Shown: positions 1 to 11,940, counted from the first letter of the stretch. The stretch is 64,000 nucleotides of DNA from Corydoras sp. C115 (GCA_019802505.1 JAFMOC010000243.1:275001-339000), one strand, 5' to 3'. Notes: generated from the sequence alone by a model not told the origin. Program-made: numbers and translations.

Positions 1-89
1 CCGTATTTAACAATTAAACACCATATAAGTTCATTAAGGGCGTCCTGCCGCCTCCCACCCGCCGCACCACACGCCACCGCCCACCATTC

Positions 90-350
90 CCAGTTCGAAT
101 CCCAATCTGGGTGGAGTTTCCATGTTCTCCCCGTGTCCGCGTGGGTTTCCTCCGGGTTCTCCGGTTTCCTCCCACAGTCCAAAAACATGGATTCAAGGTG
201 AATTGAATGCTCCAAATTGCCCCATATAGAGTGTCTCTATGTGAGTGAGTGTGTCCTCAGTGATAGATTGCCCCCCTGTCCTGGGTGTATCTGCCCAGCG
301 CCCGAAACGTTCTCCCCTGGGGCATGGGGAACCCCCCCCCCCCCCCACCC
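90..350 (+). mobile_element. V-SINE-like element (DANA/mermaid-type body), sense on +
   Basis: A tRNA-like B-box resembling GTTCGAATCCC near 93-103 is followed by the body typical of fish V-SINEs: a segment reading ATGTTCTCCCCGTGTCCGCG, then the stretch ending in CCTCCCACAGTCCAAA near 168-182. After that come GTGAATTGAATGCTCC, a GTGTGT-rich link, and a 3' part with CTGTCCTGGGTGTATCTGCC and GCCCGAAACG. The A-box side is degraded. The assignment rests on recognising the conserved body; I could not run a repeat search. Confidence 0.75.
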
Positions 351-790
351 ACAACCGCGACCCTAGTAGAGGACCGTCACACCGTCACAGATCCAGGAGT
401 CAAGTCCGATTGATTCAGGAGTCATTTGTTATCGCAAAGTCACAGGAATGGAGCGTCCTCGGTTATCTCCTCCCCGAAGCCCGCTGTTGCATGGGGACTC
501 CGACTCTGCATGCTAATCTGTCTTCGTCCGGCTGAAGGTCACCGCGTTCTAGATTCCCGCCACGTTCCGGCCCGCTGATGAGTCGAATCGGCCCGGAATG
601 AGAAGCTTAAACGGATCCCGCGCTGACGCCGCGTTATTGACGGACGGCCGCGGGGGACGCCACCCCCCCCCCCCCCCCACAGGAGCGAAAAAAGCGCTGA
701 GGTCGGGTTCTCCTGGAATTAAAGAACGCCGAAGTGATGTAGCGCGTCTCAAAGTGTCCGATCCGAATCAATAGTCTTCATCGGATCTCA
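351..790. other. Unique sequence with a poly-C tract, no gene seen
   Basis: Non-repetitive sequence with a C run near 662-679. The short open frames here have no splice context, no recognisable domain and no repeat relationship to neighbours. I see nothing functional. Confidence 0.5.
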
Positions 791-2930
791 TTATGTGCCG
801 CTTAATCCTCTACTAGGGGCATTTTCGAGCAGCCAAATCACCTTGAAGCCATGTTCTTTTGGACTGTGGGACGAAACCGGAGAACCCGGAGGAAACCCAC
901 ATGTACAAGGGGAGAACATGCAAACCAGCCAGATCAGGAATTGAATCTGGATTCCCAGTGTATAAAGGCTAACATGCCACATGGGGCAATTTAGGACAGT
1001 CAAATCACCTTGAAGCCATGTTTTTTGGACTGTGGGACAAAACCGGAGAACCCGGAGGAAACCCACATGTACAAGGGGAGAACATGCAAACCACTCAGAT
1101 CAGGAATTGAATCTGGATTCCCAGTGTTTAAAGGCTAACATGCCACATGGGGCAATTTAGGACAGTCAAATCACCTTGAAGCCATGTTTTTTGGACTGTG
1201 GGACAAAACCGGAGAACCCGGAGGAAACCCACATGTACAAGGGGAGAACATGCAAACCACTCAGATCAGGAATTGAATCTGGATTCCCAGCACTGAGAGA
1301 GCGTGCTGCCTAGGGGCAACTTAGAGCTTTCATTTTACCTTGAATCCATGTATTTGGACTGTGGGAGGAAACCGGAGAACCCGGAGGAAACCCGCGTGGA
1401 CACGGGGAGGACATGCAAACTCCACCCAGATCGGGATTTGAACCTGGATCCCCAGCACTGAGAGGAGAAATGCCACATGGGGCAATTTAGGACAGTCAAA
1501 TCACCTTGAAGCCATGTTTTTTGGACTGTGGGACAAAACCGGAGAACCCGGAGGAAACCCGCGTGGACACGGGGAGGACATGCAAACTCCACCCAGATGG
1601 GGATTCGAACCTGGATCCCCAGTGCTGAGAGAACGTGCTGCCTAGGGGCAATTTAGAGCTTTCAATTTACCTTGAATCCATGTTTGTGTACTGTGGGAGG
1701 AAGCTCTTGTGGAGACGGGGAGAACATGCCAACTCCACTCAGATCGGGATTCAAACCTGGATCCCCAGCACTAGGAGAGCGTGCTGCCTAGGGGCAATCT
1801 AGTGCTTTCAATTTACCTTGAATCCATGTATTTGGACTGTGGGAGGAAACCGGAGAACCCGGAGGAAACCCACGCGGGCACGGGGAGAACATGCAAACTC
1901 CACCCAGATCAGGATTTGAACCTGTATCCCCAGCGCAGAGAGAACATGCCACATGGGGCAATTTAGAACAGTCAAAACACCTTGAATCCATGTTTTTGGA
2001 CTGTGGCAGGAAGCTCTTGTGGACACGGGGAGAACATGCAAACTCCACCCAGATCAGGATTTGAACCTGGATCCCCAGCGCCGAGAGAACATGCTGCCCA
2101 GGGGCAATTTCAAGCAGCCAAATCACCTTGAATCCATGTTTTTTGGACTGTGGGAGGAAACCGGAGAACCCGGAGGAAACCCGCAAGGACACGGGGAGGA
2201 CATGCAAACTCCTATTCAAACCTAGAGCCCCAGCGTTGAGAGAACCTGTCACCCAGGGGCAAATTCAAACAGCCAAATCACCTTGAATTTGTGGACTGTG
2301 GGAGGAAGAGAACCTGGAGGAAACCCACGCGGACACGGGGAGAACATGCAAACTCCACCCAGATCAGAATTCAAACCTGGATCCCCAGCACGTAGCTAAA
2401 ATGCCACATGGGGCAATTTAGAACAGCCAAATCACCTTGAATCCATGTGTTTTGGACAGTGGGAGGAAACCGGAGAACCTGGAGGAAACCCACGCGGACA
2501 CGGGGAGAACATACAAACTCCACCAAGATCAAGATTCGAACCTGGGTCCCCAGCGCTGAGAGAACGTGTCAGCCAGGGGCAATTTCAAACAGCCAAATCA
2601 CCTTGAATCCATGTTTTTTGGACTGTGGGAGGAAACCGGAGAACCCGGAGGAAACCCACGCGGACACGGGGAGAACATGCAAACTCCACCCAGATCAGAA
2701 TTCAAACCTGGATCCCCAGCACGTAGCTAAAATGCCACATGGGGCAATTTAGAACAGCCAAATCACCTTGAATCCATGTGTTTTGGACAGTGGGAGGAAA
2801 CCGGAGAACCCGGAGGAAACCCACGCGGACACGGGGAGAACATACAGACTCCACCCAGATCGGGATTCGAGTCTGGAATCCCCAGCGCTGAGGGGAGAAC
2901 ATGCCAAACCACCCAGCCACCGTGCCACCT
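791..2930 (-). repeat. Tandem array of V-SINE bodies
   Basis: More than ten consecutive units on the minus strand carry the SINE body. On + they read as CTTGAATCCATGTTTTTTGG, then CTGTGGGAGGAAACCGGAGA, then CACGGGGAGAACATGCAAAC, then a degenerate tRNA-like B-box (GATTCGAACCTGG). Units are about 150-190 bp. Each includes part of the tRNA-like promoter and the body but lacks the SINE 3' end, so this is tandem amplification of an internal piece, not repeated insertion. The short open frames are translations of the array. Confidence 0.85.
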
Positions 2931-3405
2931 TTACATTGGCTGATACATTATTGCTGGAGCCTATCCCATCGGTCTATAATGGGGGCAAATACACTCACAT
3001 CCAGGGGGCATCTGCATGACATCAAAAAGCAATCGACTGGAAAACGCCGGGATAGGCTAACTCTGCAGCGTAGCTGGATTTTGCGTAAGTACCGACCGCG
3101 TCGTTCTCTCAGACCTCGTAACCTGAAGGAAGGCTGATTGACGTCGCTCTGTAGTCCTGACCCCGCCCCCTACATCTGCCGCTGGCAGCGCCGGTCCCGT
3201 AGCCAATCAGCACTGACGAGGTTCCCGCCGCGCTGGCAGCGCCTCCTGGCAGCGCCTCCTGGCAGCGCACGCGCCCGCTCCCTCACCCCGCGCCTGATGA
3301 TGTCATGCCTGGGCATGTGGAACGGGGTCCTGAGGGGGGAGCGTGGCGGACCCCCTCGCAGCGGCCAAATGCTGCACGCGCTAATCTGCCGTGACGCGCG
3401 GGGGC

Positions 3406-3438
<33 letters not shown>

Positions 3439-3540
3439 GGGGGGAGGGGGGTTCGTAATACGGTGTGAATAGCAAAACACGTGAGTCGCAGAACGTGCTA
3501 ATGAGGAACCTCGTTAAACCCACGACGGTTTTGAGAGGAA
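2931..3540. other. GC-rich unique sequence with long poly-G
   Basis: Mostly unique sequence. It has a short direct repeat (GCGCCTCCTGGCA, near 3239-3266) and a nearly uninterrupted G tract from about 3407 to 3451. Open frames across it on both strands are low-complexity proline or glycine runs from the G tract. No gene is supported. Confidence 0.5.
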
Positions 3541-5530
3541 ATGTGTTTATGGCTGTGGAAGGGGAACTAAAGCGGGCCCAACGGCGACCCTAAAGGCGAC
3601 CATAAAGGAAACCCTCGGTCCAGATGACATCCCCCGATGTCGCTTTGTTCGGACTGGCGAGCGCATCCTGGAATAGAGAGCTTCTGTTTGTAAAACGGAA
3701 ACTAAAGCGGGCCCAACGGCGACCCTAAAGGTAACCCTAAAAGTGACCCGAAAGGCGAACGTCCATCCAGAAAACGTCCTTCAATGTCCCTCTGCTCGGA
3801 CTGGCGACCATCCTGGAATAGTTAGCCTCTGTTGGTTAAACGGAAACTAAAGTGGGCCCAACAGCGACCCTAAAGGTGACCCTAAAGGTGACCCTAAAGG
3901 TGAACATCTGTCCAGATTACGTCGCCCGATGTCCCTCTGTTTGGACTGGTGACCATCCTGGAATAGCGAGCCTCTGTTCATAAAACAGAAACTAAAGTGG
4001 GTCCAACAGCGACCCTAAAGGCGAACGTCTGTCCATAAAATGTCCTCTAATGTCCCTCTGTTCGGAATGGTGACCATCCTGGAATAGCGTGCCTCTGTTT
4101 GTAAAACGGAAACTAAAGCGGGCACAACGGTGACCCTAATGGCGACCTTTAAGGTGACCCTAAAGGTGACCCTAAAGACGAACCTCCATCCAGAAAACGT
4201 CCTTCAATGTCCCTCTGCTCGGACTGGCGACCGTCCTGGAATAGTTAGCCTCTGTTGGCTAAACGGAAACTAAAGTGGGCCCAACAGCGACCCTAAAGGC
4301 GACCATAAAGGCAACCCTCGGTCCAGATGACATCCCCCGATGTCGCTTTGTTCGGACTGGCGAGCATCCTGGAATAGCGAGCCTCTGTTTGTAAAACGGA
4401 AACTAAAGCGGGCCCAACGGCGACCCTAAAGGTAACCCTAAAAGTGACCCGAAAGACGAACCTCCATCCAGAAAACGTCCTTCAATGTCCCTCTGCTCGG
4501 ACTGGCGACCGTCCTGGAATAGTTAGCCTCTGTTGGCTAAACGGAAAATAAAGTGGGCCCAACAGCGACCCTAAAGGTGACCCTAAAGGTGAACATCTGT
4601 CCAGATTACGTCGCCCGATGTCCCTCTGTTTGGACTGGCGACCATCCTGGAATAGTTAGCCTCTGTTGGCTAAACGGAAACTAAAGCGGGCCCAACAACG
4701 ACCCTAAAGGTGACCCTAAAGGTGACCCTAAAGGTGAACGTCTGTCCAGATTACGTCGCCCGATGTCCCTCTGTTTGGACTGGTGACCATCCTGGAATAG
4801 CGAGCCTCTGTTCGTAAATCAGAAACTAAAGTGGGCCCAACAGCGACCCTAAAGGCGAACGTCTGTCCATAAAACGTCCTCTAATGTCCCTCTGTTCGGA
4901 ACGGTGACCATCCTGGAATAGCGAGCCTCTGTTTGTAAAACGGAAACTAAAGCGGGCACAACGGTGACCCTAATGGCGACCTTTAAGGTGACCCTAAAGA
5001 CAAACCTCCATCCAGAAAACGTCCTTCAATGTCCCTCTGCTCGGACTGGCGACCATCCTGGAATAGTTAGCCTCTGTTGGCTAAACGGAAACTAAAGCGG
5101 GCCCAACAACGACCCTAAAGGTGACCCTAAAGGTGACCCTAAAGGTGAACGTCTGTCCAGATTACGTCGCCCGATGTCCCTCTGTTTGGACTGGTGACCA
5201 TCCTGGAATAGCGAGCCTCTGTTCGTAAAACAGAAACTAAAGTGGGCCCAACAGCGACCCTAAAGGTGACCCTAAAGGCGAATGTCTGTGACCATCCTGG
5301 AATAGCGAGCCTCTGTTTTTAAAACGGAAATTGAAGCGGGCACAACGGTGACCCTAACGGCGACCTTTAAGGTGACCCTAAAGGTGACCCTAAAGATGAA
5401 CGTCTGTCCAGATAACGTCCCCCGATGTCCCTCTGTTTGGCGACCATCCTGGAATAGTGAGCCTCATAAAACAGAAACTAAAGTGGGCCCAACAGCGGCC
5501 CTAAAGGTGACCCTAAAGGTGACCCTAAAG
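3541..5530 (+). repeat. ~140-bp minisatellite with nested GACCCTAAAGGT sub-repeats
   Basis: About 14 units are marked by CATCCTGGAATAG, for example near 3670, 3806, 3958, 4079, 4233, 4366, 4515, 4648, 4791, 4913, 5059, 5203, 5298 and 5449. Spacing varies from about 95 to 155 bp. Much of the length variation comes from a 12-bp sub-repeat, GACCCTAAAGGT, present one to several times per unit. Each unit also contains a CTCTGTT...TAAAACGGAAACTAAAGCG block. Confidence 0.9.
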
Positions 5531-5900
5531 GTTTGTTTTACAAACAGAAGCTCGCAATTACAGGATGGTCGCCGGTCCGAACAAAAGGACATTGGAGGAT
5601 GTCATCTTGACAGACGTTCACCTTTAGGGTCGCCGTTAGGCCCGCTTAAGTTTCCGTTTTACAAACAGAGGCTCGGAATTACAGGATGGTCGCCGGTCCG
5701 AACAAAGGGACATTGGAGGACGTTATCTGGACAGACGCTCGCCTTTAGGATCGCTGTTAGGCCCGCTTAAATTTCCGTTTTACAAACAGAGGCCGCAATT
5801 ACAGGATGGTCGCCGGCCCGAACAAAGGGACATTGGAGGACGTCATCTTGACAGACGTTCACCTTTAGGGTCGCCGTTAGGCCCGCTTTGATTTCCGTTA
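5531..5900 (-). repeat. Inverted copies of the 3.5-5.5 kb minisatellite
   Basis: Three units of the same minisatellite in opposite orientation. They show TTTCCGTTTTACAAACAGAG, GGATGGTCGCCGG and CGCCTTTAGG, the reverse complements of motifs in the preceding array. The orientation switch is near 5530, next to the last GACCCTAAAGGT block. Confidence 0.85.
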
Positions 5901-5979
5901 CACAGCCTTAAACACATTTACTATCAGGACAGTTGTGGCTTTAACAAGGTCCCGAAGTCATTAGCAGGTTCTGCGACTA

Positions 5980-6340
5980 ATTGGCTTTTGACTTCCTACA
6001 GAAACTTTATATCGTAACAATAATATCGCCAATTTAAGGTGGTCTACGGTATCAGGACACCCTACTCCTTTGTTCCTTTGTTTCTTTGGTCAAGTGTGTG
6101 CACTAGGCCCTTTTAAGCCGACGTCTTCCTGTCATGCTGTTAAGACTCAGACGTCTTCGTTTTCAGACCCGTAATTAACCGGAAATGCGTTTGTCCTCAC
6201 CCGAACTCAAAAGGGCCTAGTACACGCACCTGAACGAAGGAACGAAGGAACAAAGGAGAAGGGTGTCCTGATACCGTAGCTCACCTTAAATTGGTTTTAA
6301 CCATCAGGTTTCTGGACGAAGTCAAAAGTAGATTCAAAAG
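5980..6340. repeat. Long imperfect inverted repeat (fold-back or MITE-like)
   Basis: The left arm, about 5980-6116, reads CTTTTGACTTCCTACAGAAAC, then CAATTTAAGGTGG, then TACGGTATCAGGACACCCTA, and ends GCACTAGGCCCTTTT. The right arm, about 6207-6335, is its reverse complement with scattered differences. The ~90-nt loop between them holds a small GACGTCTT/AAGACTCAGACGTC symmetry. No transposase is present. I did not find clear target-site duplications, so MITE origin is only a possibility. Confidence 0.8.
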
Positions 6341-6800
6341 ATTCCTTGACTGGAGGTTTGGTAGGTTCTCCCAGGAGTGTGTCCCAAACGGATAAGGTTC
6401 CTCTGCGAATCGAGATCAATGAATTCGTGGGCCTGGAACGAAGCGATTGTTCCGAAAGCGAAGCAGACCGTTACTGCTAACGCTAAGCCGCGGCGTTGTT
6501 TACGGAGACGTTCACACAGACGGATAATGACTCATGGGGACCGATGTGGGTTCCTTTGGCCGGGAAACAAAGGAACCGCGGGGCTCGGAGACGAGCAATC
6601 ATCCACTTCATCGCGGCTCTCCGGGGAATCAATCGGCGTCTCCGAGCGCCTCGGATTACACGGCGCGGCGTGACGGCCGCGTGCTGCCCGCTGATAACAT
6701 TCACGTCCGCGTCATAAAGGATGACTCAGCACGGAACCGAAATAAAAAAAAAATTCCCACCAAAAATTGGCTTTTGGGCTGCAGTGAAGCTTGCATTATA
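6341..6800. other. Unique island, no gene identified
   Basis: Single-copy-looking sequence with alternating GC-rich and AT-rich stretches. It includes a local inverted pair, TTCCTTTGGCCGGGAAACAA and AAAGGAACCGCGG, near 6551-6581. Overlapping short open frames occur on both strands without splice or domain support. It could be conserved non-coding DNA, but I have no alignment to show it. Confidence 0.4.
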
Positions 6801-7735
6801 GCATTATAACGTATTATAGCTACGTAGCGCATCGGTTCCCCGCCCAAAATATCATGCGGAGAGTCGAATCCAACTAACGGCAACGACCATTTCGGGAAAC
6901 GCGATGGATCTCGACTTTGGGTCGATGGGTTGGTTAGCGATTAGCGGTTAGCAGTTAGCATTTTCACCTCTATGTTTTAATTTAAGAGGACGTGGTAGCT
7001 ATGGGGTTAGGGTGTTGGTCTGTCGATCAGAAGGTTGTGGGTTTGAATCCCAGAATTATGCTAACGCATTATAGCTACGTAGCGCATCGGTTCCCCACCC
7101 AAAATATCATGCGGAGAGTCGAATCCAACTAACGGCAACCACCATTTCGGGAAACGCTATAGGTCTCGACTTTGGGTCGATGGGTTGGTTAGCGGTTAGC
7201 CGTTAGCAGTTAGCATTTTCACCTCTAGGTTTTAATTTAAGAGGACGTGGTAGTACAGGCATTACGGTGTTGTCGATCAGAAGGTTGTGGGTTCAAATCC
7301 CAGAATTATGCTAATGCATTATAGCTACGTAGTGCATCGGTTCCCCGCCCAAAATATCATGCGGAGAGTCGAATCCAACTAACGGCAACGACCATTTCGG
7401 GAAACGCGATGGATCTCGACTTTGGGTCGATGGGTTGGTTAGCGATTAGCGGTTAGCAGTTAGCATTTTCACCTCTATGTTTTAATTTAAGAGGACGTGG
7501 TAGCTATGGGGTTAGGGTGTTGGGCTGTCGATCAGAAGGTTGTGGGTTTGAATCCCAGAATTATGCTAACGTATTATAGCTACGTAGCGCATCGGTTCCC
7601 CGCCCAAAATATCATGCGGAGAGTCGAATCCAACTAACGACAACGACCATTTCGGGAAATGCGATGGATCTCGACTTCGCGGTGATGGGTTGGTTACAGG
7701 TTAGCCGTTAGCAGTTAGCATTTTCACCTCACCGT
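6801..7735 (+). repeat. ~252-bp tandem repeat, four copies, containing a tRNA-like SINE head
   Basis: Four copies are marked by GCATCGGTTCCCC near 6828, 7084, 7334 and 7588. Each full unit includes a segment resembling a tRNA-derived SINE head: GACGTGGTAGCTATGGGG, then TGTCGATCAGAAGG, then a B-box GGTTTGAATCCC or GGTTCAAATCCC. The remainder, with CGGAGAGTCGAATCCAACTA and GTTAGCGGTTAGCAGTTAGC, looks like unrelated flank captured into the tandem unit. Confidence 0.85.
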
Positions 7736-7914
7736 GGATAGTTTCAATTTCTGGTAGGGGTCGGCACCCCTTACCGTGTCCAGAATTCATGCCGTCCTCT
7801 GTTTTTTTTTTTTTTGGGGTGTCCTGTTGGGTTACGCCGTTTAAGTCAAGTGGATAGCTAAATTAGCGAAGGTAAATTGTCCATGTCATTGCGTTTAAAT
7901 TTTAAGTTAAAATT

Positions 7915-8105
7915 TAGGGTAGGGTGTTGGGCTGTCAATCAGAAGGTTGTGGGTTCAAATCCCAGGTCTAGCAAAATTACCAATGTGGGTCCTTCGCCAT
8001 GACCTCTAACCATCATGGGCTCCTTTAAGCTTGACCTCAATGTAAGTGTGATGCACTTGTCCCGCCTCCAAGCCCAGATAAACAGGAGGGTTGCATAGTG
8101 GTTGC
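7915..8105 (+). mobile_element. tRNA-derived SINE fragment
   Basis: A tRNA-like head (TGTCAATCAGAAGGTTGTGG, B-box GGTTCAAATCCC) is followed by a tail typical of fish tRNA-SINEs: GCAAAATTACCAATGTGGGT, CTTCGCCATGACCTC, GATAAACAGGAGGG. The head is the same class as in the tandem units just upstream. Confidence 0.6.
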
Positions 8106-8417
8106 ATAGTGCTGGGTCACTTCCCTGCACTTCCAGATGCTCCTTGGTGTTTCCTACTGGTCACCCTACCCAGGAGTGCAAGGGAAGGGGAAGGGTCCTC
8201 AGTTACCCACCAAGACTTGGCGGTCCACGGGGAAGAAGCTAGCATAGAGTACGACGCCTTATATCGCAATCTTTTGGTGGTGGGGTACCTTCTTCGTAAA
8301 AGGATGGGGGTTGCGACCCCTAGGGAAAACCAGGGATTATATTTAGATAGTGGTTCCTGGTAGACCATCTGTTTTCTTGACCGGAGTGATTCCAGAAAGT
8401 GTCCCGGTCGAAAGATC
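8106..8417. other. Unclassified sequence
   Basis: No exon, RNA gene or repeat was recognised. Overlapping open frames occur on both strands, with no domain or splice support. Confidence 0.4.
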
Positions 8418-8690
8418 CTTCCATCCATCCATTATCCTAGGATTGTCCGGGTTTCGGGTCACAGGGGCAGCAACCAACCATGACCTCCCTCCCCCTAGCC
8501 ACCTTCACCGGCTCGTCTGGGGGAATTTCGAGGCGTTCCCAGACCAGCCGGGAGATATAACCCCCCCCAGCGTGTCCTGGGTTTTCCTAGGGGACTTCCT
8601 TTCCCTGGTCCTCACTAGGGGTCTTTTTGGTGGGGTGGACCGGTGTCTTTAGGCACACTCCAGTGGAGTGGAGCAGAGTTTGTAGAGGCG
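8418..8690 (-). mobile_element. 3' end of a non-LTR retrotransposon (LINE), antisense
   Basis: A CATCCATCCATTATCC boundary (a complement of the ATGG-type LINE tail) is followed by sequence common at fish LINE 3' ends: GTCCGGGTTTCGGGTCACAG, CGAGGCGTTCCCAGACCAGC, GCGTGTCCTGGG. The family cannot be fixed from this piece. It is 5'-truncated and has no reverse transcriptase domain. Confidence 0.7.
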
Positions 8691-9500
8691 GACTAAGGGC
8701 TCTTGGAGGGCCAGAAATGTTGCCGATTGGCAGGTGTTCAAATACTTTATTGACTAACTAATGAATTAGGAAATTTAGGTTAGATATACCTAACCTAACT
8801 TATGGGTAACCTGTTTTTTGGCTAACCTAAGGTAGGTTAACAAAGGAATAGCGAAGAAGCCATGTACTTCTAGGAATCGCCGCAAAGTCGACAATCCTCA
8901 TAACGGCCAATAACGGGACAAAGTGAGTCCTGACGACACCTCCTGATATAGAACTTTATTTCCCAGTGTTGGTCCTCAAGAACCAAGAAAGAAGAGGGGA
9001 GAAAGGAGACGAAAAACCCGGAGGGTATTTACATTATTGTTTAGCTTCTCATGCCGTTGACGGTAAAGTATAAACCAGAACATCTTTAAAAACATACGTC
9101 GTTATAGAAACAGCAGTATATTTACAACAGGGGAAGGTCATGTGGTCATATTTACATCCACGATTAATAAATTCAGCCCTAATTAACATCGTTAACGTCC
9201 TCGTCCCGCCCATCCTCCACATCAATGATAACAATGATATACACTATATGGACAAAAGGATTGAGACGCCTACGGAAATGGGTCCTTTTTGGCAACTCCC
9301 ACTCTTTTGGGCGGCTATCCTCAAGATTTTGTTGCCATCGCCGTTCGTGGTTGCGGCCGGAAGGTAGACCCACGGTTAAGACTGTGAAAATACATTTATA
9401 ATTATTTAATCTGGGAAAGTGGTTCCCAGAATCGCACCTGTTTTGTAACGCCAATCCACAATGTAACGAACCCTTACACTACACAAAGTGCCTGAGCACC
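8691..9500. other. AT-rich, mostly unique sequence
   Basis: It contains a short degenerate repeat of TAACCTAA-type motifs near 8770-8845 and otherwise no recognisable element. Small open frames near 9049-9454 overlap on opposite strands and have no support. Confidence 0.4.
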
Positions 9501-10125
9501 AAGATGGGATCCATAATTTGGGTAGGGTACACGATGAGTTCAGGTGGTCTGGGCATCTGGTAAGGACACCTCCTGAGCGACTCTCCAGTGGGGTGTTTCA
9601 GGCAAGTCCAACTGGGAGGAGGCCATGAGGAAGACCGAGGAGGGCCTGGCTCCTGGATGGGGTCCCGGTGACCCTAATTTGGGCAGGGAAAATGTTGAGT
9701 TGAGGTGGTCTGGGCATCTTGTAAGGACACCTCCTGAGCAGGGTGTCCTTACAATATTTTGGACTTGGCTTTGGCCAAGTCCAACTGGGAGGAGACCCCA
9801 AGGAAGACCCAGGACACTCTGTAGGGGTTATACCTTCTGCCTGGTCTGGGAACGCCTTGGAATTCCCCCAAATGAGCCGGTAAAGGTGGCTGGGGACAGG
9901 GTGGTCTGGGCCTCTGAGGCTTTCTGAGGCGTTCCCAGACCAGCCAGGAGATATAACCCCTCCAGTGTTTCCTGGGTCTTCCTCGCAGTCTCCTCCTAGT
10001 TGGACTTGGCCGACACCCCACTGGACGCCCGGACCACCTCAACTCAACTTGTACCCTTCCAGAATAAGGGTCACAGGGACCCCATCCTGGAGCCAGGCGA
10101 CCTCCTGTCTGGTGCTCGGGCACTC
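9500..10125. mobile_element. LINE ORF2 C-terminal fragments in inverted orientation
   Basis: On +, about 9621-9925 encodes fragments typical of the C-terminal tail of fish non-LTR retrotransposon polyproteins: RWSGHLVRTPP, PTGRRPQGRPRT, VWERLGIPP, VVWAS. From about 9926 to 10085 the same region appears on the minus strand (RGRPRKHWRGY, LVWERL). The two form an imperfect inverted repeat around 9925. Both are 5'-truncated, lack the polymerase domain and carry frame breaks, so they are dead copies. Confidence 0.7.
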
Positions 10126-10860
10126 TCCCATGGTGCCTGACCAGGCCGGCCCAACGGAGCTACATGGGACCCCCCCCTTCCTTGGACCCACCATCTGTGT
10201 GCAGGGTAGTAATAGGGGTTCGGTGCATTGTGGGACCTTGGCATTGGCGTGGAAAGAATTCACTTGAGAACCTTAGTGTGTCCATATAGTGTACCGTAGT
10301 CAACAAATAACAACAAATAAACAAACAATTAAAGAAGTCAATAAAACCGTACCGCCAAATGTAGGCGTGATACTAAAAACAACTAAATTAAATAACACTA
10401 ACATTAATACTGGACGTAATAGTCGTGAGATGAACGTCGTGGTGTTTCCTCCATACCGTACGCTTTAGTTAAATACGTTAAATTAAGCTTCTTCTCGCTA
10501 ATTGCTAATAACATGATAAGCTAGCTGGCAGGCTAATAGGCAGTTCGCAAAATACATGACGCCGCCGATCATTCATTACATTCTAAATGTTTACTCGAAA
10601 ACGTCCAGCAGAGCGAAGACCACTCCGGAACCAGTGGACCACGTTGGGGTTGGATCCCAGTAGCGGTTCCGGGTATTTGATTGGATCGGTTTTTAGGCTC
10701 TGGGACTACTAGTGGTAAAGAACCGGGTTCTGAGAACCTGCCCTGAGATATTAGTACAGTATCTGCTCGAGTGGAAGTGAAAAGCGCACCAGAGATTAGT
10801 TCCTAGAACTTTGACAATTGGAAGGACCTCCGCGTGAGTGAAAGGCACCTGGAACCATTG
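10126..10860. other. No recognisable feature
   Basis: Mixed sequence with an AT-rich part at 10290-10560. I see no exon, RNA gene or clear repeat. The last part grades into the next tandem repeat. Confidence 0.4.
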
Positions 10861-11300
10861 ACTTCCAGGAGAACTTTAGGACCACACCCTGTATCAGGTA
10901 GTACCAGATAGTGGTTCCTGGACGACCACCTGATTTATGGTAAACCAGAAAATGGTTCCTTGTCACTTTTGGACGACACCTGTTTTCAGGTGGAACCATT
11001 GACTTGAGGTGTTTAGCTTTTTAGGAGGTGGTTCTAAGTGTCCCAAAGAACCTTAGGACCACACCCTGTATCAGGTAGTACCAGGTAGTGGTTCCTGGAT
11101 GACCACCTGATTTAAGGTAGACCAGAAAATGGTTCCTTGTCACTTTTGGACGGCACCTGTTTTCAGGTGGAACCATTGACTTGAGCTGTTTACCTTTCAA
11201 GGAGGTGGTTCTAAGTGTCCAGGAGAACCTTAGGACCACACCCCTTATCAGGTACTACCAAATAATGGTTCCTGGACCTGGTCGCCCAGGTCGTGGTTCC
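10860..11300 (+). repeat. ~180-bp tandem repeat, 2-3 copies
   Basis: Units are marked by GGACCACACCC near 10880, 11059 and 11232. They share AGTGGTTCCTGGA, AGAAAATGGTTCCTTGTCAC and GGTGGAACCATTGACTTGAG. The sub-motif TGGTTCC also recurs within units. Confidence 0.8.
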
Positions 11301-11940
11301 AGGAGGTGCGTCTGTCCTTTCTTTTAGGAGAACAGGTACAACCACGTTCTATGACTGGGTTCTAAGGACGATATTCCTTGACATTCATTTACAGGTCAAT
11401 GAAATTGGCTTTCTGGAGGAACCCAAGACCCAGCACCTTGTCCCTAACCTTTCACCGGGAACGGGAGAACCTCCGCCCAGTGTGACTCCGCCCCCCTTTT
11501 CTGCCTTCTTTATACCAGATGATAAAAATAAAAGAAATCTGGCCGTTGTGGCAGTTAGAACGTTCTCGTCCGGTCTCGCGCTCCTCGTCCCCTCGTTATT
11601 GTGCTTATAGATTTACAGGCATCCCGAGTTAATATTTATATTTATACATCGCGCCTCGTTAAATAAAACTTCTGCTCGTCGCTATTACAGAAGTGAGTCA
11701 TTCCTTATGTAAACACACGCACTGTTATTGACGGAGCGTAATAATGCTAATGGTTACATCGTAAAGTCCTTTACAGCTGATATTTACAAACAAAGTGTCA
11801 GTTCCTTATTATTTTTAGTTGTTTTTTGCCGTTTTTTTTTATATTTACTTTTCCGCAGTTGACGTAACTGCTGGCAGCATTCAGAAACAGATCGGTATGA
11901 TAATAGTAATAATGACTACGTAAAAAAATGACCGTTTCTC
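11301..11940. other. AT-rich unique sequence
   Basis: No exon or mobile element recognised. An open frame at 11293-11610 has no domain signature and sits outside the receptor gene model. Confidence 0.4.

Noticed and set aside
575..606. Hammerhead-like CTGATGAG near 575
   Set aside because: The expected GAAA box and closing stems are not found at the right spacing (GGAATGAG instead), so it is a chance core match.
3170..3523. Proline/glycine-rich frames at 3.2-3.5 kb
   Set aside because: The length comes from reading through a G/C homopolymer; both strands are open.
7000..7060. Functional tRNA gene
   Set aside because: There is a B-box-like sequence but no complete cloverleaf, and it repeats inside tandem units; it is a SINE head.
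9600..10123. Possible protein gene with PTGRRPQGRPRT
   Set aside because: Recognised as the C-terminal tail of a fish LINE polyprotein, truncated and frame-broken, present in both orientations.
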